A stretch of 64,000 nt of DNA from Podospora bellae-mahoneyi (GCF_035222275.1 NW_026946359.1:3844001-3908000); one strand, 5' to 3'. Positions 33,015 through 44,751 are shown, numbered from the stretch's first letter. Program-made: numbers and translations. Notes: a model not told the origin generated them from the sequence alone.

Positions 33015-33027
33015 TTTTTGCTTTTTT
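33015..33027 (+). terminator. Pol III T-run terminators after the second tRNA-Glu
   Basis: T5 and T6 runs separated by GC, beginning 7 nt after the tRNA end. Confidence 0.65.
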
Positions 33028-33575
33028 GCTTCTATCTGGTGCTGATCAGGGATGGCTTGATAAAACAAATTTTGATGTGGATCTTGATGATCATAAATAC
33101 GATAAGATGAAACAATCTATTACAGTGCATTCCTTCATTGTGGTCCCTTGTATAGAAATAGAGCTTGTAAATGTAGCATTGATACAGAGGCAAGATTATG
33201 CTATCAGTTCCCTCTCGGCGGCACAAAGCTACAGATTAACATTTACTTGCTTTCTCAGGGGTGAAAAGGGGACCCCGATAGCCTCATATCCATGCGGTCC
33301 CCGATACAACAATACCCCCACCAAGCCAGCTTCTCCCGCCCCACTCACCTACTCAAGCCACCAGGGCGCGTCAGGCTGGCCAAGCTCTGGAGAGCTTCAC
33401 GAGTGAGGCTCAAGCTCAAACAGCAAAGCGTATCCAAAATAATTCTTAACCACCCCTTCCCGCATTCACAATTCGCACCTCCGACACATCGCCAACCACC
33501 TCTGAAAGCCTTCCTTTTTACCAACCCCACAACAGCACCCCTCCTCTCACTCTCAACCTCCCAACCCACAACAAA
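33028..33575. other. Promoter and leader of LSm8
   Basis: No separate gene recognised. The last 170 nt are C/A-rich and look like the LSm8 leader. Confidence 0.45.
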
Positions 33576-33933
33576 ATGTCAATCAACAGCTACATCTCCA
33601 GTCCGCCCCCCTCCCCCCCCCATCCTCCCCTTTCGTCCCACCATACTAACCTTGTCCCCTTCAGAAAAGGTCTGCATCATCACCACCGACGGCAGAACGC
33701 TGGTCGGCACCCTCGCCGCGTACGACAACACAACCAACCTCGTCCTCCAAAACACCATCGAGCGTATCATCCGCACCCCCGATGACGCCGAGCCCTCGGC
33801 CCAGGTTCCCCTGGGCCTCTACCTCATCCGCGGCGAGAACGTCTGCACGATCGGGCTCGTGGACGAGGCGCTAGACGACAGCATCAACTGGGCCGAGGTC
33901 AAAGGGGCTGTGATTGGGACTACGAAGCATTAA
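33576..33933 (+). CDS. lsm8: U6 snRNA-associated Sm-like protein LSm8
   Basis: Exon 1 (33576-33600) has 25 nt; exon 2 is 33665-33933; total 97 residues, the usual size. The spliced start reads MSINSYISKKVCIITTDGR. LSm8 defines the nuclear LSm2-8 ring that binds the 3' U-tail of U6 snRNA in splicing. The Sm1 motif (VCIITTDGRTLVGTLAAYDNTTN) and the Sm2 motif (GLYLIRGENVCTIG) are both complete. The ending of Asp/Glu-rich turn plus VKGAVIGTTKH fits LSm8 rather than LSm1. The 64-nt intron has a very C-rich body, a TACTAAC branch site and a TTCAG acceptor, but its donor is GTCCGC, weak apart from the GT. Phase fits only with this donor. Confidence 0.92.
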
Positions 33934-34354
33934 GCAACTAAGAGGCAAAGACTGGGGAGGTTAAAGATTTGATAAATACAAAGGAGAAAGAAGAATGGCA
34001 CGTTAAGAGCTGGGTTTTGACTGTGAAGGAAATGATAATGGCCAGTTAAAAAGAGGTTTGGGAAGCGGCGGTTCTACTACAGCATTGGGAGAGGAAGTTT
34101 TGAGAAACAGTTATGGCGTTTAGGAGTCGCACACATATATGTGCAATGGTTTGCCTCGATGGGTATGCCCTCTCTTTCTCTCTTATTTCACAAATCACAC
34201 ACCCACACACACACACACATATTTCGTTTTCGCTGACATTAACACGCAAAAGAATTCAAGAGATACCCCATGAGTAAAAGAAAAAAGCTGGTGATCATAG
34301 GAAGGAATCTACAGAGTTTTATTTTTCCCCATATCAGACAATTTCTACCTACAC
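33934..34354. other. Convergent 3' flanks with a CA repeat
   Basis: Short region between the convergent LSm8 and nucleoside hydrolase genes. Contains an (AC)n microsatellite at about 34193-34220. No gene. Confidence 0.5.
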
Positions 34355-35920
34355 CTAGGCAAAGATTCTGTCCAGCAAAATACCAGCAAAGGCATCCTGG
34401 CCCGGCGACGCCACTACCCTGTTGATTCTGTTGCCCCTTCTCAGACTGAGCCACCCCATCGTGTCACCAGGAACCTCATCGAACGTGACGGCATCCATTG
34501 GGTCCTCGGGGTGTGTCTCTACTGTGCTGTCGACCTCGGCCGGCTTGGCTCTCCCACGGTTATCGATGACGTGCATGCCCCTTGTCCACTGGCCGCAGGT
34601 CTCGACTCGGATGTCTTCTGGCTTGGGCACAGTCGTCCACTCGGGATGGTCGCGCGTCAGCATGTACCAGATGGTCAGCGGGTCATGAAGGGACAGGCCC
34701 TCGTTGTGGCCCTCGCCGAGCATCGAGTCAATCTTGTTAAAAGTGCCATTCAAAAAGGTTTCGGTCCACTTGGCAAGGGGACTGCCTTGCTTCAGCAGCG
34801 GCTGGATCTTTTGGTTGAAAGTCTCCTTGTGGAGCTCGTGGGGAGTAGTGATATCCAAGGGGAACAAGCTCAGCTTGAGTTGACGGGGCAACTTCTCAGG
34901 ATAGGCACCCAAGACTGACTTGCCGTGTATTGTTGGTGGCATTGTCGATGAGGGGACCTTGGACGTGAGAGCGTAAACTCTGGCAGCGGCAACAGCATCG
35001 GCCATGCAGTTGAACTCGGCCACAGGAGTCACGTTTCCAATGGTGTTGACAGCACCTCCCATCACAACAAGCTCCTTGACGCGGAGGAAGGTCTCAGGGT
35101 CCTTAGCGGCTGCGAGGGCAACGTTGGTGAGTGGCCCAACGGCAACGACTGTGATGGTGTCCTCTGGCTCTTCCCTCAAGATGCGGAGGATCTCCTCGTG
35201 GGCAGGACCCTTGCTAGGAGTGAAGAAACGGGAGAATGATGGTGGCTCATCAGAGTCTGTAGCTCCCTCCACCTTGTCACCGAAAAGGGTACGCCAGGTA
35301 TCCGCGGGGCTCAGGTCAGGGTGCTACAGATACCAGTTTAGCCAAATGATACCCCTATTCGCGATGTAAACAGATGGAAATCTTACAGCTGTGTGAACAC
35401 CATGCAGCCCATCCTCACCATCTATAACGCGGGTTAGGGTTGTCCTCAGGACTCGAACTTTCCTAGACTAAACTTACGGAAATGGTCCGCCACCAGCTCT
35501 TCATCTTCAAGGGGATGAGAAGCACCAACGGCAACAATAGGCTTGTAAGCGTTCAAGGCACCAAAGGTAGGTTTGCCGTTGGCCTCGCGCCATTTCATTT
35601 CCTTCTCCAGCACGTGAAACATGGCCACGACATTGCGGAGGCATCTGCAGCCGCGTCAGACAACAGTTCTCGACATGTTCCAGGAACTTTCCACAAGCGA
35701 GACCCGGGGGTCGTACCTTTGCAGCGGGACATTGCCATATGTGACCGAAATCATGGCCACCTCGAGCTCCTCGGGAGAGGCGCTGAGGGCCAGCAACAGT
35801 GCCAGGACATCATCGACACCTGGGTTGGCTGCGTTAGTACATATGCAGATATCGTGATTTTAGGTTTTGACAGTACCAACCTGGATCGGTATCAATGATA
35901 ATGCGGTTCTTGGGCGCCAT
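34355..35920 (-). CDS. Inosine-uridine preferring nucleoside hydrolase
   Basis: Five exons: 35881-35920, 35717-35819, 35478-35644, 35387-35421 and 34355-35323, giving 437 residues; introns 56-72 nt. The enzyme hydrolyses the N-glycosidic bond of ribonucleosides to base and ribose in purine/pyrimidine salvage. The N-terminus shows the calcium-binding signature DTDPGVDDVLALL (residues 10-22), with D10, D12, D16 and D17 as usual ligands, split by the first intron. Further family blocks: VTYGNV, HGEDGLHGVHTAHPDLSP, TVVAVGPLTNVALA, VVMGGAV, NVTPVAEFNCMADAVAA and SLHDPLTIWYML with the Asp ligand. Longer than bacterial enzymes (about 310) owing to an insert after HPDLSPADTW and an extended C-terminal part, which is common in fungal members. 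No signal peptide, so probably cytosolic. Confidence 0.93.
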
Positions 35921-37292
35921 GACTGGAATATCTGTGCTTGCAGAGAGGGTGCAAAATGCGGGGTTGCTGTGTATGTTCCAAGTGTACGAGTTGGAGACCC
36001 TGATGAGTTTTGACAATTTAAAAAGATAAAAAAGATGTGTGGCAAAGAGGAGGTAACACTTCTTATCTCAAACCGTCCAAGAAAATCACCCCAAGAGTTT
36101 TCGCGGCTCACAAGGAGAAGATGATATAGGCCCTAGGTCAAGGCCTTGAACTGATAACAAGGCCAGCCTGGTTTCCAGCAAAAGACTGGGAGCTTGTGCC
36201 GCCAGGATGGTGGGCAGAGATGTCCCACCTTCCTAGTCTGGAATCTTGCTGCTGTTCGATCTTTCCGACTGCAGCCCAGTCAACGGCCTCGTCCGCTTTG
36301 GTTATGTAGACATTGGAGGGTTGTGGCCGCCATGTACGGGCAGTGCCGGTGAGGGTGCAGCTTCCCTATAAGAAGGCCATCCCAACATCTTTGAGTTGCG
36401 GATGCCCCTGTCTTGGATGCTCATGCTGAACTGATTCACTGCCATGTGTCTCCACCACGATATCCGATAAGCCCTGATAGCTGAGGTGGTGAGATTGTTG
36501 ACACTGAGAAGAGCATCTACTCCGTATCCATATCGGAAACAAAGCCAACAGAGAAAGATATGGGTCAAAAGAGTTGCTCTTGATACCTATTGAGCAATCT
36601 TTTCAATATTTCACGTAACCTGCCAAATGTCATCATCAGTTTGGTCCAGCCTTCGTATCACCCCTGAACAGCTGCCGATATCGTTCGGCCAATCACGTGA
36701 AGCATCGCTGCCAAGTTGGGTCCCAGGGGTGTACCGTGCACTCTCTCCACCCTAGATGAAGCAGGCCAAGGGAAACGCAGCCGAACTTCTGAACACCTTT
36801 CACCTGGCAAGACACGCCGCCGCTGTGGCTTTCCATCAAGACTTTTGAAGCCCTCTTTTCTCCTACCCAAAGCTCAGGAGCACTTGCAAATTCTTCCCCC
36901 TTTCTTCCCCCCAGATATCAAACCACTCACTCTACCCTCCCCCTCTGATCTCCCTCTTTCGATTCACTCAATTGACAAGTCGCAAAGCACCCTCTGCTCC
37001 ATAATACTCACCCCTAGCCCATCAAGGCGAGAGAGACCCTTCTGGAGTATCCAGGTCTACCCCGACGTCGATCTGCTCAACGCAAAGACCATCCTCTCGA
37101 CCAGCCATCATCTGCCAACCCCGCAGGAAGCTTCGAGCTCAAGCCTCTCGGTTCCCGTCTGCAGCAGCGACCGACCGCGATTGCGACCGTCTTGTGAACA
37201 CGCGAGGCTACTGCGTTGACCGTCTTGTGCGTGTTGCGCATCTACATCGATACACCTATCTCTCCTAGAACACATCACACAACCCCGTCACA
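35921..37292. other. Divergent upstream region, 1.4 kb
   Basis: Lies between the starts of the nucleoside hydrolase (-) and the Lys-rich protein (+). C/T-rich toward 37292, consistent with a leader. No gene supported. Confidence 0.45.
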
Positions 37293-38585
37293 ATGGGTGT
37301 CAACATGTCAACATTGGTCGGCTGGGCCGTCATTGCCAGCGCTCTCGTCGGTTACAAGGTGTATCTTGACAACAGGAACAGACCAGCTGTCCGTCAAGTT
37401 GCCCGCCAGCTTCATACCGAGAAGCCTGCTGGCCAGAACCGCAAAGAGCCCAAGGAGAAGGCGAAGCGACAAAGGGTGGAAGCTTACTCTAAAGACACCG
37501 AGGAGACGGGCAAGACCGCCCAGCTGAAGACTCGTGCCAGCAAGCCATCGGCTGCTTCGTCGAAACCCTCCAACGATAGCTCCGATGACGAGGTCGACAA
37601 CAGGGAGTTTGCCAGGCAATTGGCCAGCATCAAGCAGGGCACAAACCTGAATGCCACCAAGAAGGCCGACGAGAAGAGACAAAAGTCGGTGAAGCAGTCT
37701 CGTGCCCAGGTCATTGACGAGAAGCCAAAGGAGCCCAAGGTCTCCGCTCCCTCCTCAACTGCCGGCGTTGACGCCGATGACGACGCGTCTTCGGCTGCTT
37801 CCCCTGCCGTCGCAGCTGCGGATGCCGGCGATGTCTCGGATATGCTTGAGCCCAAGTCGTCCGGTCCTTCTGTCCTCCGCCTCACCGACACCGAGAAGGT
37901 GAAGCCCAAGAAGGAGAAGAAGGCCAAGGAGCCTGAGAAGACGGAAACCAAGAAGCAGAGACAAAACCGTCGTAAGAAGGAGCAGGAGCAGGAGCAGCGC
38001 CAAGAGGACGAGCGTCAGCGCAAGGTCGCCGAGGAGGCCCAAAGACGACAGGCCCGCATCGCTGAGGGTCGCGCTGCCAAGGACGGCTCTGAATTCACCA
38101 ACAAGGCCGTCAAGGAATCTGTCTGGACCACCGGTAAGACTGAGAGCAAGCCCACCAATGGCCAGACAGCTCCTGTGCAGCCACTCGACACCTTCGACAC
38201 CGACAGTTATACCGATGTGTCTATTCCCACCCAAACCGACTCGACTTCCAAAGCCTCCACTGCTAAGCAGGCCGGTGCCCCGAACAACTGGATTGCCTCC
38301 CTCCCCTCCGAGGAGGAGCAGATGAAGATGATCGAAGATGAAGAGGCCTGGAACACTGTTCCATCCAAGAAGTCTAAGAAGAAGAAGACGGCCGAGGCTA
38401 CCTCCCCCGCCGATAGCGCCGGCGAGTCTGAGCCAGTCGCCGCCACCAAGGCTCAGCCTGCCACAAAGCCCCGTGCTACCAATGGCACCGCTCCCAGCAG
38501 ACCCGCCAAGATCATCTCCCAGCAGTCATCCTTTGCTGCTCTGACTCCAAACGACGATGAGACCAGCAAGGAGTGGGATGTGTAA
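37293..38585 (+). CDS. Lysine-rich, N-terminally membrane-anchored protein
   Basis: Single exon of 430 residues. Residues about 6-25 (STLVGWAVIASALVGYKVYL) form one hydrophobic helix followed by positive charges, which fits a type III signal anchor with a large cytosolic part. A long charged region follows; about residues 203-265 are Lys/Glu/Arg/Gln-rich and predicted coiled coil (KEKKAKEPEKTETKKQRQNR). Near the C-terminus are NNWIASLPSEEEQ and EAWNTVPSKKSKKKK, and the end reads SSFAALTPND with a final EWDV. The anchor plus Lys-rich body recalls ER-bound ribosome-associated proteins and, loosely, metadherin/LYRIC, but I cannot assign a family. The start has a good context (CACAATGG). Confidence 0.85.
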   Translation: MGVNMSTLVGWAVIASALVGYKVYLDNRNRPAVRQVARQLHTEKPAGQNRKEPKEKAKRQRVEAYSKDTEETGKTAQLKTRASKPSAASSKPSNDSSDDEVDNREFARQLASIKQGTNLNATKKADEKRQKSVKQSRAQVIDEKPKEPKVSAPSSTAGVDADDDASSAASPAVAAADAGDVSDMLEPKSSGPSVLRLTDTEKVKPKKEKKAKEPEKTETKKQRQNRRKKEQEQEQRQEDERQRKVAEEAQRRQARIAEGRAAKDGSEFTNKAVKESVWTTGKTESKPTNGQTAPVQPLDTFDTDSYTDVSIPTQTDSTSKASTAKQAGAPNNWIASLPSEEEQMKMIEDEEAWNTVPSKKSKKKKTAEATSPADSAGESEPVAATKAQPATKPRATNGTAPSRPAKIISQQSSFAALTPNDDETSKEWDV

Positions 38586-41554
38586 ATTGGCAGTAGCGAG
38601 GCACGTCATGGAACAATGGAAGCATTTAAGGAGAGAGGCGACTGCACCGGATTCACCTTTACTGTCTTCGTTATTTGTCTCTTTCATAATGGGGATACGG
38701 GTTTCCATCACGCAGTTTTAATCCCCAATTTGTTGTTATAACAAAATTTCACCGGTCTTTTTTCGTTCTCATTTCTCTCTGATTTGGCAAAAAAGGGCAA
38801 CTGGAGTTTGTTTATGCATGTACATTACCCAAAAGGTCGTTTTGGTCAGGACGGGGAGGGGCTCGCCGTTCGTCATCGTCCTCCAACAGATAGGCCTCAC
38901 CGATTGCGCTTTTTTTCTGCAGTTGTTTTTCAGATTGGTGCTTTTTGTTCGCTCGGGCCAGCTCAACTTAGCGATGAACAAGAGGGAAGGGGTAATTTGA
39001 CGAGGGGGGGGAAAGGATTGAGTTGCTTTTGTGCTTTTTCGCATTACGAAGAAAACAAACATGATTTTGCAGCGGGACGATGGATGGGAGGGAGGGGGAA
39101 GTATCTTAATGCTGGGTGAATTATCACGAAAGGGATGAGATGGGAATGGGAGTAGTTAGGGTTAGTTACTACTACTACTGAAGATGGCGACAATCATGAG
39201 GCCTGGTTGTTTTTTCGTTTTGTGACTTGTTGAAAAGGAAGCTGGCTGGCTGGTAGAAGTTGCGACTTTGTGGTTGGGGGAAATATACTATTACATGAAA
39301 GATGCATTACTTGTTGGTGATATTTGGACGTGAGTCATATGAAGAGTGCCATCTGTGGATTTCGTGCCAGTTACTGAGTGCTATGATAAAGGTAGGCATT
39401 TGGTGATGCTGGTTTGTTTTTGATGATGGTGAAAGATATACGAAGTGAGAATTGAAATGAAGCTGTGTGGCTGAGGTACAGGGTTAGAGTATCATGGGTC
39501 TAAGATGATGCTGGGTTGGAAAGGGAGGCTCATTTAACGTGACGGACTCAGAACCGTGGGGTGGGGGGTTTGCCAAGGGTTTTTGACAGGAGATGAAATA
39601 ATGATTTCTAGAAGGGGACTAGAAAGTTGGATAGAGATGTTGGATATATACATTGTGGTATGGATGTTTGGTTTATATTTCATCTTTAAGATGGTATATC
39701 GTGATGGTCATATAGATAGTGTTGACAAAACTGGGGACTGAAAACAGTGAGAAACCCCGCCATCTCTTGCAGCGGGTAAAGTTTGGGGTTTCGTACCCAG
39801 GTGTGTAGCGGTGATGATGTGTTTCGTTTGAGATGCACCACGGGAAGGACAAATTTGGTACCCGATGAGATGGGGGAGACCTTGGGGGGGGGGTAAATGG
39901 TGTGCTATGATGGTGTTTACAGATCGCTTTGACATTGACACTGGAGGTCTAACAACAAGAGGGGATATATCGAGAGCCATTTTGGACATCGGTGCAGTGA
40001 TGAGCGCGCCCTAACCAAAAAATTTAGGTATTTGGTTCATCAGGGACGGTGTTACAATTATCGAGAAAGTCCGTCGTCTGTTTTATGCAACCAAGATGTC
40101 GGGGCTGGTGGGTGGTGGTGTACGACGGTTAAGTGGTGCAGCCAGCTGCTAGTTTAGGCAAGGCCCATGACATCTAATTGGGCAGGCGTAATGCGATGGA
40201 ATTGCGTGTCTTCTTTGTCTTCGCTTGCAGATTGGGGAAGCTGGGGGGAGGGGATGAGTGCTAATTCGTGGGGGTGAGGCAGCTGCGTACTATTTCAGGG
40301 CTGAGGGGAGGCTTCTATGTATGCCCAACTTCTACACGTCATCAGAGAGGAGGGGGATAGGTTGTAAGAAATGGCGAGAATTGTTCCTTCTTATGCTTGA
40401 GGGGCTTGAGGGGAATGCGAAACGCCTCCTCATTGTTCGGAGTTTTGGGAGTGTGGGAAGGCAGAGTGGGGTTGCACATTTGATTTCCATCCCCCCTGTT
40501 CCCATCGTGGTGCCTTACCCCCGGATTTGTTTCGCATGCAAATTACCAGCCCCTCGGGGGAATGCCCTTGCTGCGAATGGCTTGGTTCCCGCCTTGTTTA
40601 ATCGTTTCTTCAACGTCAAGTTTGATTGCGGCTTTTCAGCTTTCTCCTTTGTTGCATTTTCGGACTCCAACTTTCCCGTGTGTTTTGTGTGTTTCTCTGT
40701 GTTGCTTGTAAGTGTGTTTGTGTTGTGTGTTTTCCCCGCCAACAACAACCAGACAACCAACAGCTACACACGGCAGACATTACACATTTCTCACGACTAC
40801 ATATCTGGATTCCTTTTGTTTTCTGGGGTCTTTCTTTCGATTTGTCCGCCCTTTAACTGTTGGTTTTTGGGGGCCAATTGACCAAAAGAAAGCCGCATCG
40901 AATTCCCGGAAACGCGGGCTTATGGAGAGCTCCGGTTGAAGGCCTTCCGACGTTTCCTTAAACGACCACGACTTCCCCCAAGAACACCAAGACCTGCCAC
41001 GACACAACAGAGTGTGCATCTCATCCTACCTAACCATTCGAACCCCGCGATTCCCCTCCTTTTATAATACGCACGATCAAGGCGCCGGATCTAGGGATTG
41101 GACCAAGAGCTGACGCGGCTGATCATTCGAGGCGCATCTGGGGCGCAGAAGGGACATTTTAGCTTCAAGCTTTCGAACGGTGTTCAACCCATCGTCCTCC
41201 TGGTACCCCCCGTTCCACCCTCAACGACTCAACGATCGACCGTCAACCACGACATTGGAACCTCGATTCAACAATCAATTCGACGTAACAGCCAACCCAC
41301 CTGCGATATAGAACCTCGACACGATCTACTTTGCTCGCTACCTCAGCCCAGCTGCTGCATGACATGCTAACGATTGCCTGTTTCGGTGGTATGTCAACGA
41401 CGGGCGCTACCGAATCCTAAGCGAAAGGCGACCACGATTGACGACATCCCGAAACAGTGATCATTCTTGGAGGATACATTGTCAGACATATTGTCGAAGA
41501 GAGGGACGAACTCGGTCCTAGAAAACGAATACTTACACGTCCGGTGGCCCAGCA
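38586..41554. other. 3 kb intergenic region
   Basis: Left part is the 3' flank of the Lys-rich gene; G/T-rich. From about 40.6 kb the plus strand becomes pyrimidine-rich and is probably promoter and leader of the gene at 41555. A 207-codon frame at 40258-40881 is not convincing. A single GTTAGGGTTAG word at 39157 is too short to count as telomere-derived. Confidence 0.4.
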
Positions 41555-42913
41555 ATGTCCTACCTTTCCGCCGTCCAGTCGGCCCTCTTCTACTATCTGG
41601 CCTGCACACCATGTTACGCGTGCGTTGGAAACCACAAGGCGGCGAAGCAGGCCAAGAAGGAGAGAGAAATGAAGGCACAAATCATCTTGGAGCAGCCACA
41701 CTTGTACCGACATCCAGATCCATTCCAGACGAATCCCTACTGGGAAGAGGAAATTAAGATGGGTCCAAGCTTACCAAAGAAGGGGAAGAATATCGATCGG
41801 TCCAGCAAGAGCTTGAGTCAACGGCGCTTGACAGCGGCGAGCAGGGACGGCGGTGCGAGTATAGGCGCGGGCAGCAGCGTGATGTTCAACATGGGGAGTC
41901 CAACATCTACCGTCGGGCCCAGACCTTCAGTCAGCACGACCATTGCCCCTACGGTAGTAGGAGATGCGGAGATGGCGAGCCCGACGCTGAGCAAAACGAT
42001 ATCGGTATCGACCGCCGACGACTGGAATCTGAAGCCATACCAACGCGAGGATGAGGAACTTTGGGGGCACGAGTATGAGAGTCAGAGGAGGACGCAGAAG
42101 CTCGTGGATGCTCTTAAGCAGGCTAGCTCGTCTGCTGGGCGGTTTGTCGAGTCCAAGCTTGGCTTGGAGAAGCAGGTTACTGAGCAGGACCGATACGACT
42201 TTTACTTTGCACCGAAAAACCCACCAGTCAACGAATACCACCCACCGGTTGTCAGCAGCAAGCCCGCCCACAAGGATGGGCTTCGCTGGATGTTGCAGCC
42301 TCCGCCGCCCGCCAAGGTCATGGAGGGCAAGGTACCGGTTAGCAGAAGTGCGAGTTTGATGAGTGTGAACTCGAGAAGGACGGTATCGACAGTGGGAAGC
42401 GGGTCATTGGGCAGACTGGTTGGCGAGAAGGCTCTTGAGGCTAAGAGTCGGAGAGGCGAAACGCCATTCGACGACAGGTTGTCGTCCGCGTCGCTTGCTA
42501 GGACAAGGTCAAGAAGGACAACCGTTTCGACTGTGCGGACAAGAAGCCGTCGGACTACACGAGCGACCAGCTTCTCGACCGAATCCGATGACTCTTCTGA
42601 CGATCTTCACCACCGAATGGCGAGAAGGAGAAACCACCGCTCAGTAGCCACTCCCGAAGTTGACTCTGACGACGAGAAGGAGTACAACACCAAGAGCATT
42701 GAGGCGGGTATTTCTGTTACCCCTCCCATGCCAACCCACCCAACACATGCTGCCCAAAAACCAAGACTGGCTACCATCCTCAGCTCTGCGGTCGTTGACC
42801 AGGTCCCATCATCACAAAAGACATCCTCTTCGCCACTTCAAGAAGTCACCAACAGCACAACAACAGTCACGAATTCGAGATCAACAGAATCGTCTGGCAA
42901 GATCACAGCTTGA
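41555..42913 (+). CDS. Conserved Arg/Ser-rich fungal protein, Cys-rich N-terminus
   Basis: Single exon, 452 residues. The first 25 residues are hydrophobic with three Cys (YYLACTPCYACVG), followed by a basic stretch, so membrane attachment through palmitoylation is possible. A conserved-looking block follows (ILEQPHLYRHPDPFQTNPYW). A second block around residues 155-245 (DDWNLKPYQREDEELWGHEY; DRYDFYFAPKNPPVNEYHPP) looks like the structured part. The C-terminal half is Ser/Arg/Thr-rich (ARTRSRRTTVSTVRTRSRRT), likely disordered and phosphorylated. I do not recognise a named family. An upstream leader of several hundred nt, perhaps with an intron, precedes the ATG. Confidence 0.8.
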   Translation: MSYLSAVQSALFYYLACTPCYACVGNHKAAKQAKKEREMKAQIILEQPHLYRHPDPFQTNPYWEEEIKMGPSLPKKGKNIDRSSKSLSQRRLTAASRDGGASIGAGSSVMFNMGSPTSTVGPRPSVSTTIAPTVVGDAEMASPTLSKTISVSTADDWNLKPYQREDEELWGHEYESQRRTQKLVDALKQASSSAGRFVESKLGLEKQVTEQDRYDFYFAPKNPPVNEYHPPVVSSKPAHKDGLRWMLQPPPPAKVMEGKVPVSRSASLMSVNSRRTVSTVGSGSLGRLVGEKALEAKSRRGETPFDDRLSSASLARTRSRRTTVSTVRTRSRRTTRATSFSTESDDSSDDLHHRMARRRNHRSVATPEVDSDDEKEYNTKSIEAGISVTPPMPTHPTHAAQKPRLATILSSAVVDQVPSSQKTSSSPLQEVTNSTTTVTNSRSTESSGKITA

Positions 42914-42991
42914 AAACATGAAAGGCTGATGATCATGTTTCCTTTTGTTCGTTTCTTCCTTCTCTCAGTCTCTCTCTGGAAATTGGGAAAG

Positions 42992-43022
<31 letters not shown>

Positions 43023-43720
43023 GTCATTATTGGGTGTTTTTATTGAACCTCATCAGCATATTTTTTTGTGTTTTTCTGTGGTATCGAAACGTGTCGCATT
43101 TGCACATCAAGGGAGTCGGCAGGGGGTATCGTCGTTTGTTTTGTTTCAAATACTACTACTAGTTGTTTGTGCTGGGCGATGGTGTTGGAGGAGTTTTTGT
43201 CTTTTTATGGGGCTACCTAGGCCATCTCGCCTGGAAGGGGCTACAAATGCAAAATTGCCTTTACTGTCATCCGTCTTTTACTTTTAATTCCGTTTTTGTG
43301 TCCTGTCAGCATTGCACCAAAGCAAGAGCATGCCCTTGGATTTTGTCTACTTGTTTAACTGTCTCTCTCTATTGTTAGTGGTTGGGGCCTAGTTCCTAAA
43401 TGTCTTTGGTCAAATATAGTGTTATGAAAAGGTGATGGGGTGGTTGTGGGGTGATGATGAGGTTGATGGCGAAGGTAGCGTGGTAGAAATTGAAAGAATT
43501 ATCATTACAATCAGGTGCCAGAACAACTTGACGAGTGATGCCATGCCTTGGCTGTTGGAAGACTTCAGGCCAGCATAAGATTTGTCTGCTTTTTCTAGCT
43601 TCACAGTAAGATATTGGCTAGATTTCTACCCTCCAGCTTTCCGTTTGAACCCCATTCATAATAGTAATACAAAACACCGATAACGCCCTTTTTTTCCGCT
43701 TTAATCATGGCAACAAAAGT
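42914..43720. other. Convergent 3' flanks
   Basis: Contains a (CAT)n microsatellite and otherwise no recognisable feature. Confidence 0.5.
42992..43022 (+). repeat. (CAT)n microsatellite
   Basis: About ten uninterrupted CAT units in the 3' flank of the Arg/Ser-rich gene. Confidence 0.9.
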
Positions 43721-44272
43721 TTACAGATGCATACCCCCCTCCTCATCATCCACACCCATATCCCTCATCCTCTCCTCCATCCTCCGTCTTAGTTCCTCAT
43801 CACCGATCGAGCCCCCTTGTTGTGCTTGTCCACCCCCGGCAACATCATCCATCACCACCTCCCCATTGACAATCCTCCCAGTCTGGAAAGTCCCATCCGT
43901 CCAGGCCGAGTGCCTTTCCCCATTTGTCTCTGCCACCACCCCAGGCTCTTGCTTGTCGAGTTTTTCTATTTCTTCTTTTGACTGGAACTCTGTCCAGCTG
44001 AGCCCGCGGGTCTCGACCTCTGCCTTGACGAGGCTGATGCGCTCTTGCATGCGGGCGATGACGATGTTGTTTTCGGAGATGGCTTCCACGCAGACGGGGT
44101 CGGGGGGGCCGGAGGAGGGGTGGGCGAAGGGGTGGAGCTGCTCATTGGAGTAGTCGAGGTGGGCGATTGAGTTGCGGAGTTCGAGGACTTTTAGGTGGAG
44201 GGAGGGGAGGGGGAGGGAGGGGAGGGCGGAGGCGAAGGCGGAGGGGGTTATGGGTGTGCTGGAGGATGACAT
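43721..44272 (-). CDS. Small coiled-coil protein of unknown function
   Basis: 183 residues, no intron. After a Ser/Pro-rich start comes LHLKVLELRNSIAHLDYSNE, then a helical conserved-looking block (VCVEAISENNIVIARMQERI, continuing to VETRGLSW at about residue 94). The C-terminal third is acidic with ELRRRMEERMRDMGVDD. Amphipathic heptads in the middle suggest a coiled coil. The start at 44272 (CACAATG) is preferred. The frame is open further upstream to an ATG at 44545, but the added 91 residues are low-complexity and lie in the divergent promoter. I do not recognise the family. The 479 bp upstream is shared with the rhomboid gene. Confidence 0.78.
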   Translation of the reverse strand: MSSSSTPITPSAFASALPSLPLPSLHLKVLELRNSIAHLDYSNEQLHPFAHPSSGPPDPVCVEAISENNIVIARMQERISLVKAEVETRGLSWTEFQSKEEIEKLDKQEPGVVAETNGERHSAWTDGTFQTGRIVNGEVVMDDVAGGGQAQQGGSIGDEELRRRMEERMRDMGVDDEEGGMHL

Positions 44273-44751
44273 TGTGGTTGCGGTGGGATAGATGGGTTGG
44301 TGGTTCGGATTGGAGTTGTCAAGTTGAGGGGGATTGGGAGTTGGGGAATAAGACTTGGGGGCGTGGAGAGTGTGTGGTGTTTTGTTTGAAAGATTGACTG
44401 TTCTGTTTGATGGTGGAACGCTGCTGGATGGAAGAGCTTCGATTGATGGCAGCGGCGGCAAAACAGCCAGGGTCCCACGTGGAGCAGTCGCCCTCGCTCC
44501 CGCAGTGGGGTCGCTGGATGGAAGGTAATCTGACCAATCAGACACACCAATATTGCCGGGACGTGCCGGAAAGAGGTGGTGGGTTCAAGGAACGCTTTCG
44601 CGATTTCCGTCTTTTCTTTTTGGTAGTGGAGGGCCCAAGCTTCCTGTTCCACCACATTCAACCCACCATTTCCCGCTCCACCAAAGCTTTCCCACAGTTT
44701 GATGGTCAGTTTGCGCAAGTCGGCGCAACGGCTGGCGCCTGATTTGCGACA
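44273..44751. promoter_or_regulatory. Divergent promoter between the coiled-coil gene and the rhomboid gene
   Basis: 479 bp between two outward-facing start codons. No specific element identified. Confidence 0.5.

Noticed and set aside
39150-39180. Telomere-like GTTAGGGTTAG with ACT repeats
   Set aside because: Only two imperfect units; too short to be an interstitial telomere.
40258-40881. 207-codon plus-strand open frame
   Set aside because: No domain features, extreme Phe/Cys/Val runs from T-rich DNA, and it lies in the leader/promoter of the gene at 41555.
41025-41056. GGGGTTCGAAT-like word on the minus strand
   Set aside because: No pairing T stem or cloverleaf around it.
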